64,000 nucleotides of DNA from the NCBI RefSeq assembly GCF_042663885.1, contig NZ_JBHSXV010000001.1, one strand, 5' to 3'. Every line of letters starts with the position of its first letter. Position 1 is the first letter of the stretch. This stretch comes from Aquipuribacter hungaricus (GTDB lineage: Bacteria; Actinomycetota; Actinomycetes; Actinomycetales; JBBAYJ01). Below are positions 16,615 to 25,120 of this stretch, piece by piece. A program made the position numbers and the translations under genes. The notes beneath the pieces were generated by a model. That model was not told the origin of the DNA and made no database searches. It saw nothing but the letters and a program-made list of their open reading frames with translations.

Positions 16615-18096
16615 ATGGGCAGACTCGGCCCGGTGACGACCGAGAGCATCCCGGACCTGGCCCCCACCACCGCGCCCTCGCCGGAGGACCGCTCCTACGA
16701 CTACGACCTGCTCGTCATCGGCTCGGGCCCCGGCGGGCAGAAGGCCGCCATCGCCGCGGCCAAGCTCGGCCGCCGCGTCTGCGTCGTCGAGCGCAAGCAC
16801 ATGGTCGGCGGGGTGTGCGTCAACACCGGCACCATCCCGTCCAAGACGCTGCGCGAGGCCGTGATGTACCTGACCGGCATGGCCCAGCGCGACGTGTACG
16901 GCGCGAGCTACCGGGTCAAGGCCGACATCACCGTGCAGGACCTGCTCGCGCGCACCCAGCACGTCATCGGCCGCGAGGTCGAGGTGGTCCGGGCCCAGCT
17001 GCTGCGCAACCACGTCGACCTGGTGAGCGGGACCGCCCGCTTCGTCGACCCGCACACCGTCCAGGTCACCGGGGACTCCGGCGCCGGCGACGCGCTCATC
17101 ACCGCCGCGACGTTCGTCATCGCCACCGGCACGAGCCCGGCGCGGCCGGCCGCGGTGGAGTTCGGGCCGCGCGTCGTCGACTCCGACGGCGTCATCGAGC
17201 TGGAGAAGGTGCCGAGCTCGATGGTCGTCGCCGGCGCCGGGGTGATCGGCATCGAGTACGCGTCGATGTTCGCCGCGCTCGGCACCCGGGTCACCGTCGT
17301 GGACAAGCGGCCGGCGCTGCTGGAGTTCTGCGACCCCGAGGTCGTCGAGAGCCTCAAGTTCCACCTGCGCGACCTCGCGGTGTCGTTCCGGCTGGGTGAG
17401 GAGGTGGCCTCCGTCGAGGCCAACGCGAACGGCACGGTGACGACGCTCAGCTCGGGCAAGCGGATCCCCGCCGAGACGGTGATGTACTCCGCCGGCCGGC
17501 AGGGCCAGACCGCCTCGCTCGACCTGGCGGCCGCGGGGCTGGAGGCGGACTCGCGCGGGCGCATCGAGGTCGGCCACCACTACCGGACGAAGGTCCCGCA
17601 CATCTACGCCGTCGGCGACGTCATCGGCTTCCCCGCGCTGGCCGCGACGTCGATGGACCAGGGCCGGATCGCCGCCTACGACGCCTTCGGCGAGCCGGTG
17701 CGCGACCTCACCGCGCTGCAGCCGATCGGCATCTACACGATCCCGGAGATCAGCTACTGCGGCCGGACCGAGGCCGAGCTGACGGCCGACTCGGTGCCGT
17801 TCGAGACCGGCGTCTCCCGCTACCGCGAGCTCGCCCGCGGCCAGATCGTCGGCGACTCCTACGGGATGCTCAAGCTGCTGGTGCACAGCGACACCAAGGA
17901 GCTGCTGGGGGTGCACCTGTTCGGCACCGGCGCCACGGACCTGGTCCACATCGGCCAGGCGATCATGGGCTGCGGCGGGACGGTCGACTACCTCGTCGAC
18001 ACCGTCATCAACTACCCGACGCTGTCCGAGGCCTACAAGGTCGCGGCGCTGGACGTGACGAACAAGCTGCGGGCGGTCGAGCGCTTCGGCGCCTGA
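16615..18096 (+). CDS. sthA: Soluble (Si-specific) NAD(P)+ transhydrogenase
   Basis: A 493-residue flavoprotein that passes hydride between NADPH and NAD+. FAD-binding motif VIGSGPGGQKAAIAAAKLG is near residue 37; the NAD(P) motif is VVAGAGVIGIEYASMFAALG. The sequence at the usual redox disulfide is VGGVCVNTGTIPSK: only one Cys is present and Thr replaces the second, which is what separates this enzyme from lipoamide dehydrogenase and mercuric reductase. The C-terminal dimerisation domain is complete (FGTGATDLVHIGQAIM). ATG at 16615 has AGGCGA upstream; a GTG 18 bases later is an alternative. It converges on the pyrophosphatase gene across a strong hairpin. Confidence 0.92.
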   Translation: MGRLGPVTTESIPDLAPTTAPSPEDRSYDYDLLVIGSGPGGQKAAIAAAKLGRRVCVVERKHMVGGVCVNTGTIPSKTLREAVMYLTGMAQRDVYGASYRVKADITVQDLLARTQHVIGREVEVVRAQLLRNHVDLVSGTARFVDPHTVQVTGDSGAGDALITAATFVIATGTSPARPAAVEFGPRVVDSDGVIELEKVPSSMVVAGAGVIGIEYASMFAALGTRVTVVDKRPALLEFCDPEVVESLKFHLRDLAVSFRLGEEVASVEANANGTVTTLSSGKRIPAETVMYSAGRQGQTASLDLAAAGLEADSRGRIEVGHHYRTKVPHIYAVGDVIGFPALAATSMDQGRIAAYDAFGEPVRDLTALQPIGIYTIPEISYCGRTEAELTADSVPFETGVSRYRELARGQIVGDSYGMLKLLVHSDTKELLGVHLFGTGATDLVHIGQAIMGCGGTVDYLVDTVINYPTLSEAYKVAALDVTNKLRAVERFGA

Positions 18097-18117
18097 CGGA
18101 CCGGCTGCTGCACGCCG

Positions 18118-18229
18118 CGACGGCACTTCCGTCGGCCCGTCCGTCGCAACGGCACCTTCCGCCGGAACCCCTACGGCACGACGGCACCTTCCGTCGCTAC
18201 CTCCACAGCACGACGGCACCCTGCGCCGG
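18118..18229. repeat. Four imperfect ~31-bp intergenic repeats
   Basis: Copies begin near 18118, 18147, 18179 and 18211. Each contains a short self-complementary core of the form CGACGGCACCTTCCGTCG, and the unit length is 29-32 bp. The last copy is extended into the terminator hairpin. Nothing coding is seen. Confidence 0.7.
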
Positions 18230-18251
18230 GTAGACCGGCGCAGGGTGCCGT
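18213..18251. terminator. Bidirectional terminator between sthA and hppA
   Basis: ACGGCACCCTGCGCCGG and its exact reverse complement form a 17-bp stem around the loop GTAGA. It lies between the two convergent genes. There is no U-tract, as is usual for high-GC actinobacteria. Confidence 0.8.
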
Positions 18252-18292
18252 TGTGACGGAACGAGACGTGGGGCGGGTGGGGCAGGGGCGCC

Positions 18293-20602
18293 TCAGCGGG
18301 TGGCGCGCGCCGCCGGGACCTCGTCGCCCATGCTCACCGTGCGGCGCTTGGCCACCACGACGGCCACGACGATGATCGCGAAGGCGACCCCGGCGATGGC
18401 ATAGCGGACGGTGTCGTTCTGGCCCTCGCCGACGCTCAGGCCCACCACGGCGGGCGCGATGAGCACGGCGACGAGGTTCATCACCTTGAGCAGCGGGTTG
18501 ATGGCGGGGCCGGCGGTGTCCTTGAACGGGTCGCCGACGGTGTCGCCGATGATCGTCGCCTCGTGCGCCGGGCTGCCCTTGCCGCCGTGCGCGCCGTCCT
18601 CGACGAGCTTCTTCGCGTTGTCCCAGCTGCCGCCGGAGTTGGCGAGGAACACGGCCATGAGCGCGCCGCAGGCGATGGCACCGGCCAGGTAGCCGGCCAG
18701 CGGGCCGACACCGAGGCCGAAGCCGACGGCGATCGGGGCGAACGCGGCGAGCAGGCCGGGGGTGGCGAGCTCGCGCAGCGAGTCGCGCGTGACGATGTCG
18801 ACGACGCGGCCGTACTCCGGGCGCGTGGTGCCCTCCATGATCCCGGGGATGTCCCGGAACTGGCGGCGGACCTCGTAGACGACCGCGGCGGCCGCACGGC
18901 CCACCGCGTTGATGGCCAGGCCGGAGAACAGGAACACCACGGCCGCACCGAGCAGGACGCCGACCAGCGTCGCCGGGCTGACGATCTCGTAGCTCACGCT
19001 GTCGACGGCCTCGCCGGCCTCGGCCAGCGCGGTGCGCACCGCGTCGGTGTAGGAGCCGAACAGCGCCGTCGCCGCGAGGACGGCCGTGGCGATGGCGATG
19101 CCCTTGGTGATGGCCTTGGTGGTGTTGCCCACCGCGTCGAGGTCGGTGAGGATCCGCGCGCCGGCCTCGTCGACGTCGCCGGACATCTCGGCGATGCCCT
19201 GGGCGTTGTCCGACACCGGACCGAAGGTGTCCATGGCGACGATGACGCCGACCGTGGTGAGCAGGCCGCAGCCGGCCAGCGCGATGAGGAACAGCGACAG
19301 GGTCACCGAGCCGGCACCGAGCAGGAACAGCCCGAACACCGCCGCGGCGAGGACGCCCACGGTGTAGACCGCGGACTCCAGGCCCAGGCCGATGCCGGAC
19401 AGCACGACGGTCGCGGGACCGGTGAGCGAGGTCTCGGCGACCGCGGCCGTCGGCGGCTTGGCCGTGTCGGTGAAGTAGCCGGTGAGCCACAGGATGACGC
19501 CGGCCAGGACGATGCCGACGAAGACGGCGATGGTGGCGACCAGGCGGGGGTCGCCGGGCAGCTCGAGGATGCTCTCGTCGGAGACCTGGCTGAAGTCGGC
19601 GAAGCTGCCGGGCAGGTAGGCGTAGGCGGCCGCGGCGGACAGCACCGCGGAGATGACGGCCGACAGGTAGAAGCCGCGGTTGATCGCGGTCAGGCCCGAC
19701 TCCCCGGCGCGGGGACGGATGAGGTAGACGCCGAGCACCGCGGTGAGCGCACCGAGCGCGGGGACGATGAGCGGGAAGACCAGCCCGGCCTCGCCGAAGG
19801 CGGCCTTGCCGAGGATGAGGGCGGCGACCAGCGTGACGGCGTAGGACTCGAAGAGGTCCGCGGCCATGCCGGCGCAGTCGCCGACGTTGTCGCCCACGTT
19901 GTCGGCGATGGTGGCCGCGTTGCGCGGGTCGTCCTCGGGGATGTTCTGCTCGACCTTGCCGACCAGGTCGGCGCCGACGTCGGCGCCCTTGGTGAAGATG
20001 CCGCCGCCGACGCGCATGAACATCGCCAGCAGCGCCGCGCCGAAGCCGAAACCCTCGAGCACGGTGGGGGCGTCGGAGCGGAAGAGCAGGACGACGACGG
20101 CCGCGCCGAGCAGACCGAGGCCGACGGTCGCCATGCCGACGGTGCCGCCGGTGCGGATGGCGATGCGCATGCCGAGGTCGCGGCCGCCGGGCTCGCGGGC
20201 GGCCGCGGCGACGCGCAGGTTGGCCCGGGTGGCCAGCCACATGCCGAGGTAGCCGATGCCCGCGGAGAAGCCGGCGCCCACGACGAAGGCGATGCTGCGG
20301 CCGATCCTCACGTCCGTGTCGCCCGGCAGCGCGAACAGCAGGACGAAGACGAGGACGACGAAGACCGCGAGGGTGCGGAACTGGCGCGCCAGGTAGGCGC
20401 TGGCCCCCTCCTGGATGGCGGTGGCGATCGTCTGCATGGCGCTGGTGCCCTCGCCCGCCGCGAGCACCTCCTTGCGGAACATCACGGCGACGCCGAGGGC
20501 GCCGACGGCGACCGCGGCCACGAGGGCGACGATGAGCCCGGAGCCGAGGCCGAAGCTCACCTGCTCCCCGGTCACCGCGGCGAGTACGAGGTCGTGCGTC
20601 AC
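18293..20602 (-). CDS. hppA: K+-insensitive proton-translocating pyrophosphatase
   Basis: A 769-residue membrane pyrophosphatase (about 16 helices) that pumps H+ while splitting inorganic pyrophosphate. Signature loops are complete: GGGIFTKGADVGADLVGKVE, DNVGDNVGDCAGMAADLFES and IGDTVGDPFKDTAGPAINPL. The sequence GNTTKAITKG carries Lys where potassium-dependent forms have Ala, so this should be the K+-independent type. GTG start with a perfect AGGAGG. A TAGACT -10 box lies about 115 bases upstream, and a Crp/GlxR-like palindrome about 60 bases before the inferred start of transcription. The enzyme would remove PPi made, for example, by acetyl-CoA synthetase elsewhere in the window. Confidence 0.96.
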   Translation of the reverse strand: MTHDLVLAAVTGEQVSFGLGSGLIVALVAAVAVGALGVAVMFRKEVLAAGEGTSAMQTIATAIQEGASAYLARQFRTLAVFVVLVFVLLFALPGDTDVRIGRSIAFVVGAGFSAGIGYLGMWLATRANLRVAAAAREPGGRDLGMRIAIRTGGTVGMATVGLGLLGAAVVVLLFRSDAPTVLEGFGFGAALLAMFMRVGGGIFTKGADVGADLVGKVEQNIPEDDPRNAATIADNVGDNVGDCAGMAADLFESYAVTLVAALILGKAAFGEAGLVFPLIVPALGALTAVLGVYLIRPRAGESGLTAINRGFYLSAVISAVLSAAAAYAYLPGSFADFSQVSDESILELPGDPRLVATIAVFVGIVLAGVILWLTGYFTDTAKPPTAAVAETSLTGPATVVLSGIGLGLESAVYTVGVLAAAVFGLFLLGAGSVTLSLFLIALAGCGLLTTVGVIVAMDTFGPVSDNAQGIAEMSGDVDEAGARILTDLDAVGNTTKAITKGIAIATAVLAATALFGSYTDAVRTALAEAGEAVDSVSYEIVSPATLVGVLLGAAVVFLFSGLAINAVGRAAAAVVYEVRRQFRDIPGIMEGTTRPEYGRVVDIVTRDSLRELATPGLLAAFAPIAVGFGLGVGPLAGYLAGAIACGALMAVFLANSGGSWDNAKKLVEDGAHGGKGSPAHEATIIGDTVGDPFKDTAGPAINPLLKVMNLVAVLIAPAVVGLSVGEGQNDTVRYAIAGVAFAIIVVAVVVAKRRTVSMGDEVPAARATR

Positions 20603-20716
20603 ATGTCCTCCTGGGACTGAACGGGCAGCCCGGCCCAGGAGACCCGCGGGTCCGACGCCGACCCCGTCGTCGCGGTCGTCACCGGTGCGGCCCCCGCAGA
20701 CCGGGAGAGCGCTCGG

Positions 20717-20722
20717 AGTCTA
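20717..20722 (-). promoter_or_regulatory. -10 box TAGACT of hppA
   Basis: Read on the minus strand. Transcription would start near 20710 and give a leader of roughly 108 bases to the GTG. No clear TTGACA-type -35 is visible 17 bases upstream, which fits activator dependence. Confidence 0.4.
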
Positions 20723-20762
20723 GGGGGTGGTGTGACGGACGACACCAGACCGTGAGGTGCCG

Positions 20763-20778
20763 TGTGACCTGAGTCACT
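20763..20778. promoter_or_regulatory. Crp/GlxR-like binding site
   Basis: TGTGACCTGAGTCACT matches TGTGA-N6-TCACA at nine of ten fixed bases. Its centre is about 60 bp upstream of the inferred hppA start of transcription, the class I activator position. A Crp gene lies in this window. Confidence 0.45.
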
Positions 20779-20780
20779 GA

Positions 20781-20815
20781 CCGCCGCGACCGCGGCGGCG
20801 CGCCCTCAGGGCGCG
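20781..20815 (-). terminator. Two hairpins at the end of the RsbW-like gene
   Basis: CCGCCGC-gacc-GCGGCGG (20781-20798) is followed by CGCGCCCT-c-AGGGCGCG (20799-20815); the second overlaps the stop codon. They lie at the 3' end of the anti-sigma operon and may end its transcript. Confidence 0.4.
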
Positions 20816-21207
20816 TCGCTCCAGGTGAGCACCGTCGTGTCGCCGGTGATGACGACCCGGTCCGCCAGCCCACGCAGCAGCGCGAGGGCGAGGCCGTCCG
20901 AGCCGGGGCCGGTCACCCCGTCCTCGTCGTCCGGGCCTGCCGGGGACAGACCGCCCTCGACGCGGACCACGAAGGTCCCCGAGCCGATCTCGCCCGGTCC
21001 GAGCACCAGCTCGACCACGTGGTCGGCGGCCGCGTGCATGGCCCAGGTGACGGCCTCGCCCACGGCGATCCGGACCTCGTCGACCCGGTCCTCGGGCAGA
21101 CCCTCGCGCCGGGCCACCGCCGCGGCCACGAGCCGGGCCGTCCGCACGTTCTCGGGCGAACCGCCGACCCGCAGCACGACGTCGTGCGCCCCCGCCACGG
21201 CGCTCAC
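20806..21207 (-). CDS. RsbW/SpoIIAB-like ATP-binding protein with altered N-box
   Basis: A 133-residue GHKL-fold protein in the place of an anti-sigma factor kinase. The N-box reads GEAVTWAMHAA: Glu51 is kept but Trp55 replaces the Asn that coordinates Mg-ATP in active GHKL kinases. The G-box region is loose (GPGSDGLALALLRGLAD). Its upstream partner is a STAS antagonist with the phosphorylatable Ser. Either the kinase is inactive and acts by binding only, or ATP is held in another way. GTG at 21207 lies 28 bases after the STAS stop, and a second GTG nine bases later is possible. Which sigma factor it would bind is unknown; none is encoded nearby. Confidence 0.75.
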   Translation of the reverse strand: MSAVAGAHDVVLRVGGSPENVRTARLVAAAVARREGLPEDRVDEVRIAVGEAVTWAMHAAADHVVELVLGPGEIGSGTFVVRVEGGLSPAGPDDEDGVTGPGSDGLALALLRGLADRVVITGDTTVLTWSDAP

Positions 21208-21235
21208 GGCCGGTGCTCGCTGCGGAGGCGGCGGG

Positions 21236-21586
21236 TCACGGGGTGGTTCCGGCGGCCCCCAGGGCCTCCTCGATCGTCGGGTGGATGGTGAAGACCTTGG
21301 TGAGGCCGGTGATCCGGAACACCTTGAGGATCTTCTCGCTGGAGCACACGAGCTCCAGGTCGCCGTCCATCGTCCGCACGCGCTTGAGCCCGCCGACGAG
21401 CACACCGAGACCGGTGGAGTCGAGGAACTCGGTGCCGGTCATGTCGACGACCAGGTGGCGGGCACCGTCGGCGACGGCGTCGTTGAGGGCGCTGCGCAGC
21501 TGCGGGGCCGTGTAGACGTCGATCTCGCCGCCGACCTCGACGACCGTGCGATCACCCTCCGGGCGCGTGGCCAGGGACAGGTCCAC
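21236..21586 (-). CDS. STAS-domain anti-sigma factor antagonist (RsbV/SpoIIAA-like)
   Basis: A 116-residue single STAS domain. The phosphoacceptor region is TEFLDSTGLGVLV, with Ser57 at the position phosphorylated in SpoIIAA. In the family the unphosphorylated form binds the RsbW-type kinase and frees a sigma factor. The GTG at 21586 is chosen because AGGAGG precedes it and the STAS fold starts at once (DLSLATRPEGDRTVVEV); the longer form adds 21 proline-rich residues. It is first in a two-gene operon with the GHKL-like protein. A perfect 8-bp hairpin sits just before its ribosome-binding site. Confidence 0.88.
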   Translation of the reverse strand: MDLSLATRPEGDRTVVEVGGEIDVYTAPQLRSALNDAVADGARHLVVDMTGTEFLDSTGLGVLVGGLKRVRTMDGDLELVCSSEKILKVFRITGLTKVFTIHPTIEEALGAAGTTP

Positions 21587-21605
21587 GGGGGTCCTCCTTG
21601 TGATC

Positions 21606-21624
21606 GGCCGGGGGGTCCCCGGCC
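21606..21624 (-). promoter_or_regulatory. Leader hairpin upstream of the STAS gene
   Basis: GGCCGGGG-ggt-CCCCGGCC is a perfect 8-bp stem ending about eight bases before the AGGAGG of the STAS gene. It could affect initiation or protect the 5' end; nothing shows which. Confidence 0.35.
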
Positions 21625-21792
21625 TGGGGGTCTTCTGGGGGGCAGTCAACCAGCAACCCTCCCCCCGCGTCCCATCGCGGCGGGCCCCAGGGTGCGGGGT
21701 CCCCCGCCCGGCGGTGCACCGGCGCGGCCGCGTCCCCCGTCCGGGCGTGTCCCGGTGCCGGTTCTGTCCATGGCACGACGCATCCTTGACCT

Positions 21793-24171
21793 GTGACGAC
21801 GGACCAGGGGTTCCCGGCGGGCAGCCAGGAGCTGCTGCTGCCCCAGGACCTCCGGCTGGACGGCCTGCCCCCGGCGGCGGCCGCCCTCGTGGCCTCCCGC
21901 GCCGCGGCGGCCCGGCTCCGCCACGTCCACGTCCGGCCCCCGCGGGCGGCGTCGGTGGCCCCGATGCCCGCCTGGGTGCACCCGGCGCTGGTGCAGGCGC
22001 TGGCCGCGCAGGGCATCACCTCGCTGTGGTCGCACCAGGTCGAGGCCGCCGAGGCCGCCCGCGCCGGCCGCCACGTCGTGGTCTCCACCGGCACCGCCTC
22101 GGGCAAGACGCTGGCCTACCTGCTGCCCGCCGCCACGGCGTCGCTGGAGGGCGCGGGCGTCCTCGGCGAGCGCGCGGCCCCCACCACGCTGTACCTGTCG
22201 CCCACCAAGGCGCTGGCCGCGGACCAGGAGCGCCGCCTCGCCGAGCTCGCCGTCCCGGGCCTCCGCACCGGCACGGTCGACGGTGATGCCGGCCCGGAGC
22301 AGCGGGCGTGGGTGCGCGACCACGCCCACGTCGTGCTGTCCAACCCCGACCTGCTGGCGCACACCCTGCTGCCGGACCACGTCCGCTGGGGCCGGCTGCT
22401 GCGACGGCTGCGCTACGTCGTCGTCGACGAGTGCCACGTGTACCGGGGCGTGTTCGGCGCCCACGTCGGCAGCGTGCTCCGCCGGCTGCGCCGGGTGGCC
22501 GCCGCGCACGGCGCCTCGCCGACGTTCGTCCTGGCCAGCGCCACGGTCACCGAGCCCGCCCGTACCGCGTCCCGGCTCACCGGCCTGGACGTCGAGGCCG
22601 TCGAGGTGGACGGCTCCCCCGACCCGGGTGCGGCGCTGCTGCTGTGGGACCCGGTCGTCAAGGACGAGCCGGTCGGCCCGGACGAGCGCGCCCGCCGCCG
22701 CGGGGCGGTGTCGGAGTCCGCGTCCCTGGTCGCGGACCTGGTCGGCCGGCACGTGACGACCGTGGCCTTCGTCCCCTCGCGGCGGGGCACCGAGACGCTG
22801 GCGGCCAGGACCCGCGACATGCTCGTCGAGCGCCACGGCCGGGACCTCGGCGGCGACCTCGCCCGCACCGTCGTGCCCTACCGGGGCGGGCACCTGCCCG
22901 AGGAGCGCCGGGCCACCGAGCGCGCGCTGCGGGACGGGGACCTGCTGGCCGTCGCCGCGACGTCCGCCCTCGAGCTCGGCGTCGACGTCGCCGGCCTCGA
23001 CGCCGTGGTCATGGCGGGCTGGCCCGGCTCCGTGGCGTCGCTGCGGCAGCGGGCGGGCCGGGCGGGGCGGGGGGACCTGCCCGGCACGGCGGTCCTCGTC
23101 GCCCGCGACGACCCGCTGGACGCCTACGTGCTGGCCCACCCCGCCTCGGTGCTCGACGCTCCGGTCGAGGCGGTCGTCAGCGACCCCGACAACCCGTACG
23201 TGCTGCTGCCCCACCTCGCCGCCGCCGCGGCCGAGCTGCCGCTCACGCCCGCGGACCTGGACTCCTTCGGCCCCCGGGCGCAGGAGGTGGTGGACGCCCT
23301 CGTCGAGCGCGGCGACCTGCGCCGCCGCCCGACCGGCTGGCACTGGGCGCGCCAGGCGCGGCCCGGGGTGGACCTGCGCGGCAGCGGCCGCGGGCAGGTG
23401 CAGCTGGTCGAGGAGGAGACCGGGCGCGTGCTCGGCACGGTCGAGGCAGCCCGCGCGGAGCAGGTCGTCCACCCGGGCGCGGTCTACCAGCACCTGCTGC
23501 GCACGTACCTCGTCGTCGAGCTCGACGCCGAGGCCGGCGTCGCCGTGCTCCGCCCGTCGGACCCGGGCTGGGTGACCTACCCGCGCACGAGCACCCGCAC
23601 CCGCCTGGTCTCCCGGGAGCGGGAGCGCCAGCTCGGCCGCGGCGTCCTGGGCCACGGCGGGCTCGAGGTGCTGTCGCGGACCACGGGCTACGTCCGGGTC
23701 GACGCGGCGACGGGGGCGACCCTCGGCCACGACGACCTCGATCTGCCCGAGCGCTGCTTCCGGACCAAGGGCACCTGGTGGGCCCCCGACGCCGTGGCCG
23801 CGGCGGACCTGCTCGCCGACCCGGTGCGCGCGCTCGGCGCCCTGCACGCGGCCGAGCACGCCGGCGTCGCGCTGGTCCCCATCGTCGCCACGTGCGACTC
23901 CTTCGACGTGGCCGGCTCGCACGAGGTGTTCCACCCCGACGCCGGCGGACCGCTGCTCGTGGTCCACGACACGTGGCCCGGCGGCGCCGGGTACGCCGAG
24001 CGCGTATTCGAGGCGGCCGAGGTCTGGGTGCGCGCCGCGCTGGACGCCGTCGCCGGCTGCACGTGCCGGGCCGGGTGCCCCGCGTGCGTCGTCCGCGGCG
24101 GCTGCGGCTCGGGCAACGCGCCGCTGGACAAGGAGGGCGCCGTCCGCCTGCTCGCCCTGGGAGCGGGCTGA
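21793..24171 (+). CDS. DEAD/DEAH-box helicase with DUF1998 zinc domain (MrfA-like)
   Basis: A 792-residue superfamily 2 helicase. Motif I is STGTASGKT, motif II DECH in VVVDECHVYRG, motif III ASAT, and motif VI LRQRAGRAGRGD. The C-terminal third is a DUF1998 region with VVHDTWPGGAGYAERVF and a four-cysteine cluster (CTCRAGCPACV followed by GGCGSGN). Bacillus MrfA, of the same architecture, acts in repair of mitomycin-type lesions; the M. tuberculosis counterpart by position is Rv3649. GTG start with CATCCT six bases upstream, possibly leaderless. It is divergent from the STAS operon. Confidence 0.92.
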   Translation: MTTDQGFPAGSQELLLPQDLRLDGLPPAAAALVASRAAAARLRHVHVRPPRAASVAPMPAWVHPALVQALAAQGITSLWSHQVEAAEAARAGRHVVVSTGTASGKTLAYLLPAATASLEGAGVLGERAAPTTLYLSPTKALAADQERRLAELAVPGLRTGTVDGDAGPEQRAWVRDHAHVVLSNPDLLAHTLLPDHVRWGRLLRRLRYVVVDECHVYRGVFGAHVGSVLRRLRRVAAAHGASPTFVLASATVTEPARTASRLTGLDVEAVEVDGSPDPGAALLLWDPVVKDEPVGPDERARRRGAVSESASLVADLVGRHVTTVAFVPSRRGTETLAARTRDMLVERHGRDLGGDLARTVVPYRGGHLPEERRATERALRDGDLLAVAATSALELGVDVAGLDAVVMAGWPGSVASLRQRAGRAGRGDLPGTAVLVARDDPLDAYVLAHPASVLDAPVEAVVSDPDNPYVLLPHLAAAAAELPLTPADLDSFGPRAQEVVDALVERGDLRRRPTGWHWARQARPGVDLRGSGRGQVQLVEEETGRVLGTVEAARAEQVVHPGAVYQHLLRTYLVVELDAEAGVAVLRPSDPGWVTYPRTSTRTRLVSRERERQLGRGVLGHGGLEVLSRTTGYVRVDAATGATLGHDDLDLPERCFRTKGTWWAPDAVAAADLLADPVRALGALHAAEHAGVALVPIVATCDSFDVAGSHEVFHPDAGGPLLVVHDTWPGGAGYAERVFEAAEVWVRAALDAVAGCTCRAGCPACVVRGGCGSGNAPLDKEGAVRLLALGAG

Positions 24172-24242
24172 GCCTGCCAGGACGGGCCGAGCCGGGTCCC
24201 CCGCGTCCCGCGCGCCGCCCGCCCTGGCGGGAGAGCGGTCGC

Positions 24243-24248
24243 TAGCGT
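24243..24248 (+). promoter_or_regulatory. -10 box TAGCGT
   Basis: Lies 63 bases before the ATG at 24311. A perfect 7-bp hairpin (CCGGCGG-ac-CCGCCGG, 24265-24280) follows in the leader, then AGGAGG. Confidence 0.4.
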
Positions 24249-24310
24249 GGCGGGGACAGGTCGACCGGCGGACCCGCCGGGGCAGCGCCCTGCGGCACAG
24301 GAGGCTCGTC

Positions 24311-24907
24311 ATGGTCGTTCTCGGTCTCATCCTCATCCTGCTCGGCGTGCTCGTCGGTGCCTACACCGTGCTCGGCGGGCTCCCGGGGCAGCAGGGCACC
24401 GACGTCACGCTGTCGTTCCTGGGGCTGTCGGTGCAGACGTCCGCCGTGGTGGTCTTCGCCCTCGGCGCGCTCACCCTCCTGCTGCTGGAGCTCGGCGTGC
24501 TCGCCATGCGCTCCGGCGCCCGCAAGTCCGCCCGCCGCCGCGCCGAGCTGCAGCGCCTGCGCCGCGTCGAGGCCGAGGTGCAGACCCGGCAGTCCTCCGA
24601 GGCCCAGCGCAACGCCACCGCCGCCCCGGTCGCCAGCGCCCCCGCCCCGTTCGCCCGGCGCGACAGCAGCGACAGCGACACCGGCCGCACCCAGGCCCTG
24701 CGCGACAGCCACGAGACCAGCCGGGACGACAGCAGCCGCCTGGGCACCGTGCGCCCCGACTCCTACCGCCAGGACACTTCCGGCACCGGTGGGCAGGCGG
24801 CCGTCTCCGACACCCGCCCGCCCGGGTACGACAGCCAGGCCGGCGGGGCCGGCGCGACGGTCGACGAGGGCTACAGCGACGGCGCGTCCCGCACCGACCG
24901 CGCCTGA
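24311..24907 (+). CDS. Two-helix membrane protein with acidic/serine-rich tail, unknown function
   Basis: 198 residues. Two transmembrane helices (about 3-23 and 44-66) flank a short outer loop. Then a strongly basic stretch (RSGARKSARRRAELQRLRR) marks the cytoplasmic side and begins a short coiled coil. The last 120 residues are disordered, rich in Ser, Asp, Arg and Thr (SSDSDTGRTQ, SRDDSSRLG). I recognise no family. AGGAGG precedes ATG. It is monocistronic, between the helicase and the Tad locus. Confidence 0.65.
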   Translation: MVVLGLILILLGVLVGAYTVLGGLPGQQGTDVTLSFLGLSVQTSAVVVFALGALTLLLLELGVLAMRSGARKSARRRAELQRLRRVEAEVQTRQSSEAQRNATAAPVASAPAPFARRDSSDSDTGRTQALRDSHETSRDDSSRLGTVRPDSYRQDTSGTGGQAAVSDTRPPGYDSQAGGAGATVDEGYSDGASRTDRA

Positions 24908-24913
24908 CGCGGG

Positions 24914-25050
24914 CCGCACCTGACGCTCGGGCGGACCTACCCCGCACCCGACCCACCCCGCACCTGATCCACCCCGCACCTGTTCGCCCGGCCCCTGACC
25001 TGCCCCGCACGTGAGCCAGCCCCGCGCCTGACCTGCCCCGGGGTCTGACG
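24914..25050. repeat. Degenerate intergenic repeats (CCCCGCACCTGA type)
   Basis: About seven copies of a CCCCGC(A/G)CCTGACC-like unit at irregular 15-30 bp spacing fill most of the gap between the small membrane protein and the Tad locus. No coding potential or clear hairpin is seen. Confidence 0.55.
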
Positions 25051-25120
25051 GTCCGAGCGCCTGGCTTTCCGGCACCGCAGCATCCCGGGCCAGGACCGGC
25101 CGTGGCCGGTGGACGTCCCC

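Noticed and set aside
16615..18096. Lipoamide dehydrogenase or mercuric reductase for the FAD enzyme
   Set aside because: The second redox-active cysteine is replaced by Thr (VCVNTGTIPSK), which fits the soluble transhydrogenase.
18563..20620. Long plus-strand frame opposite hppA
   Set aside because: Reads as repeated Gly/Asp/Gln/His residues with no fold; the pyrophosphatase on the minus strand is unmistakable.
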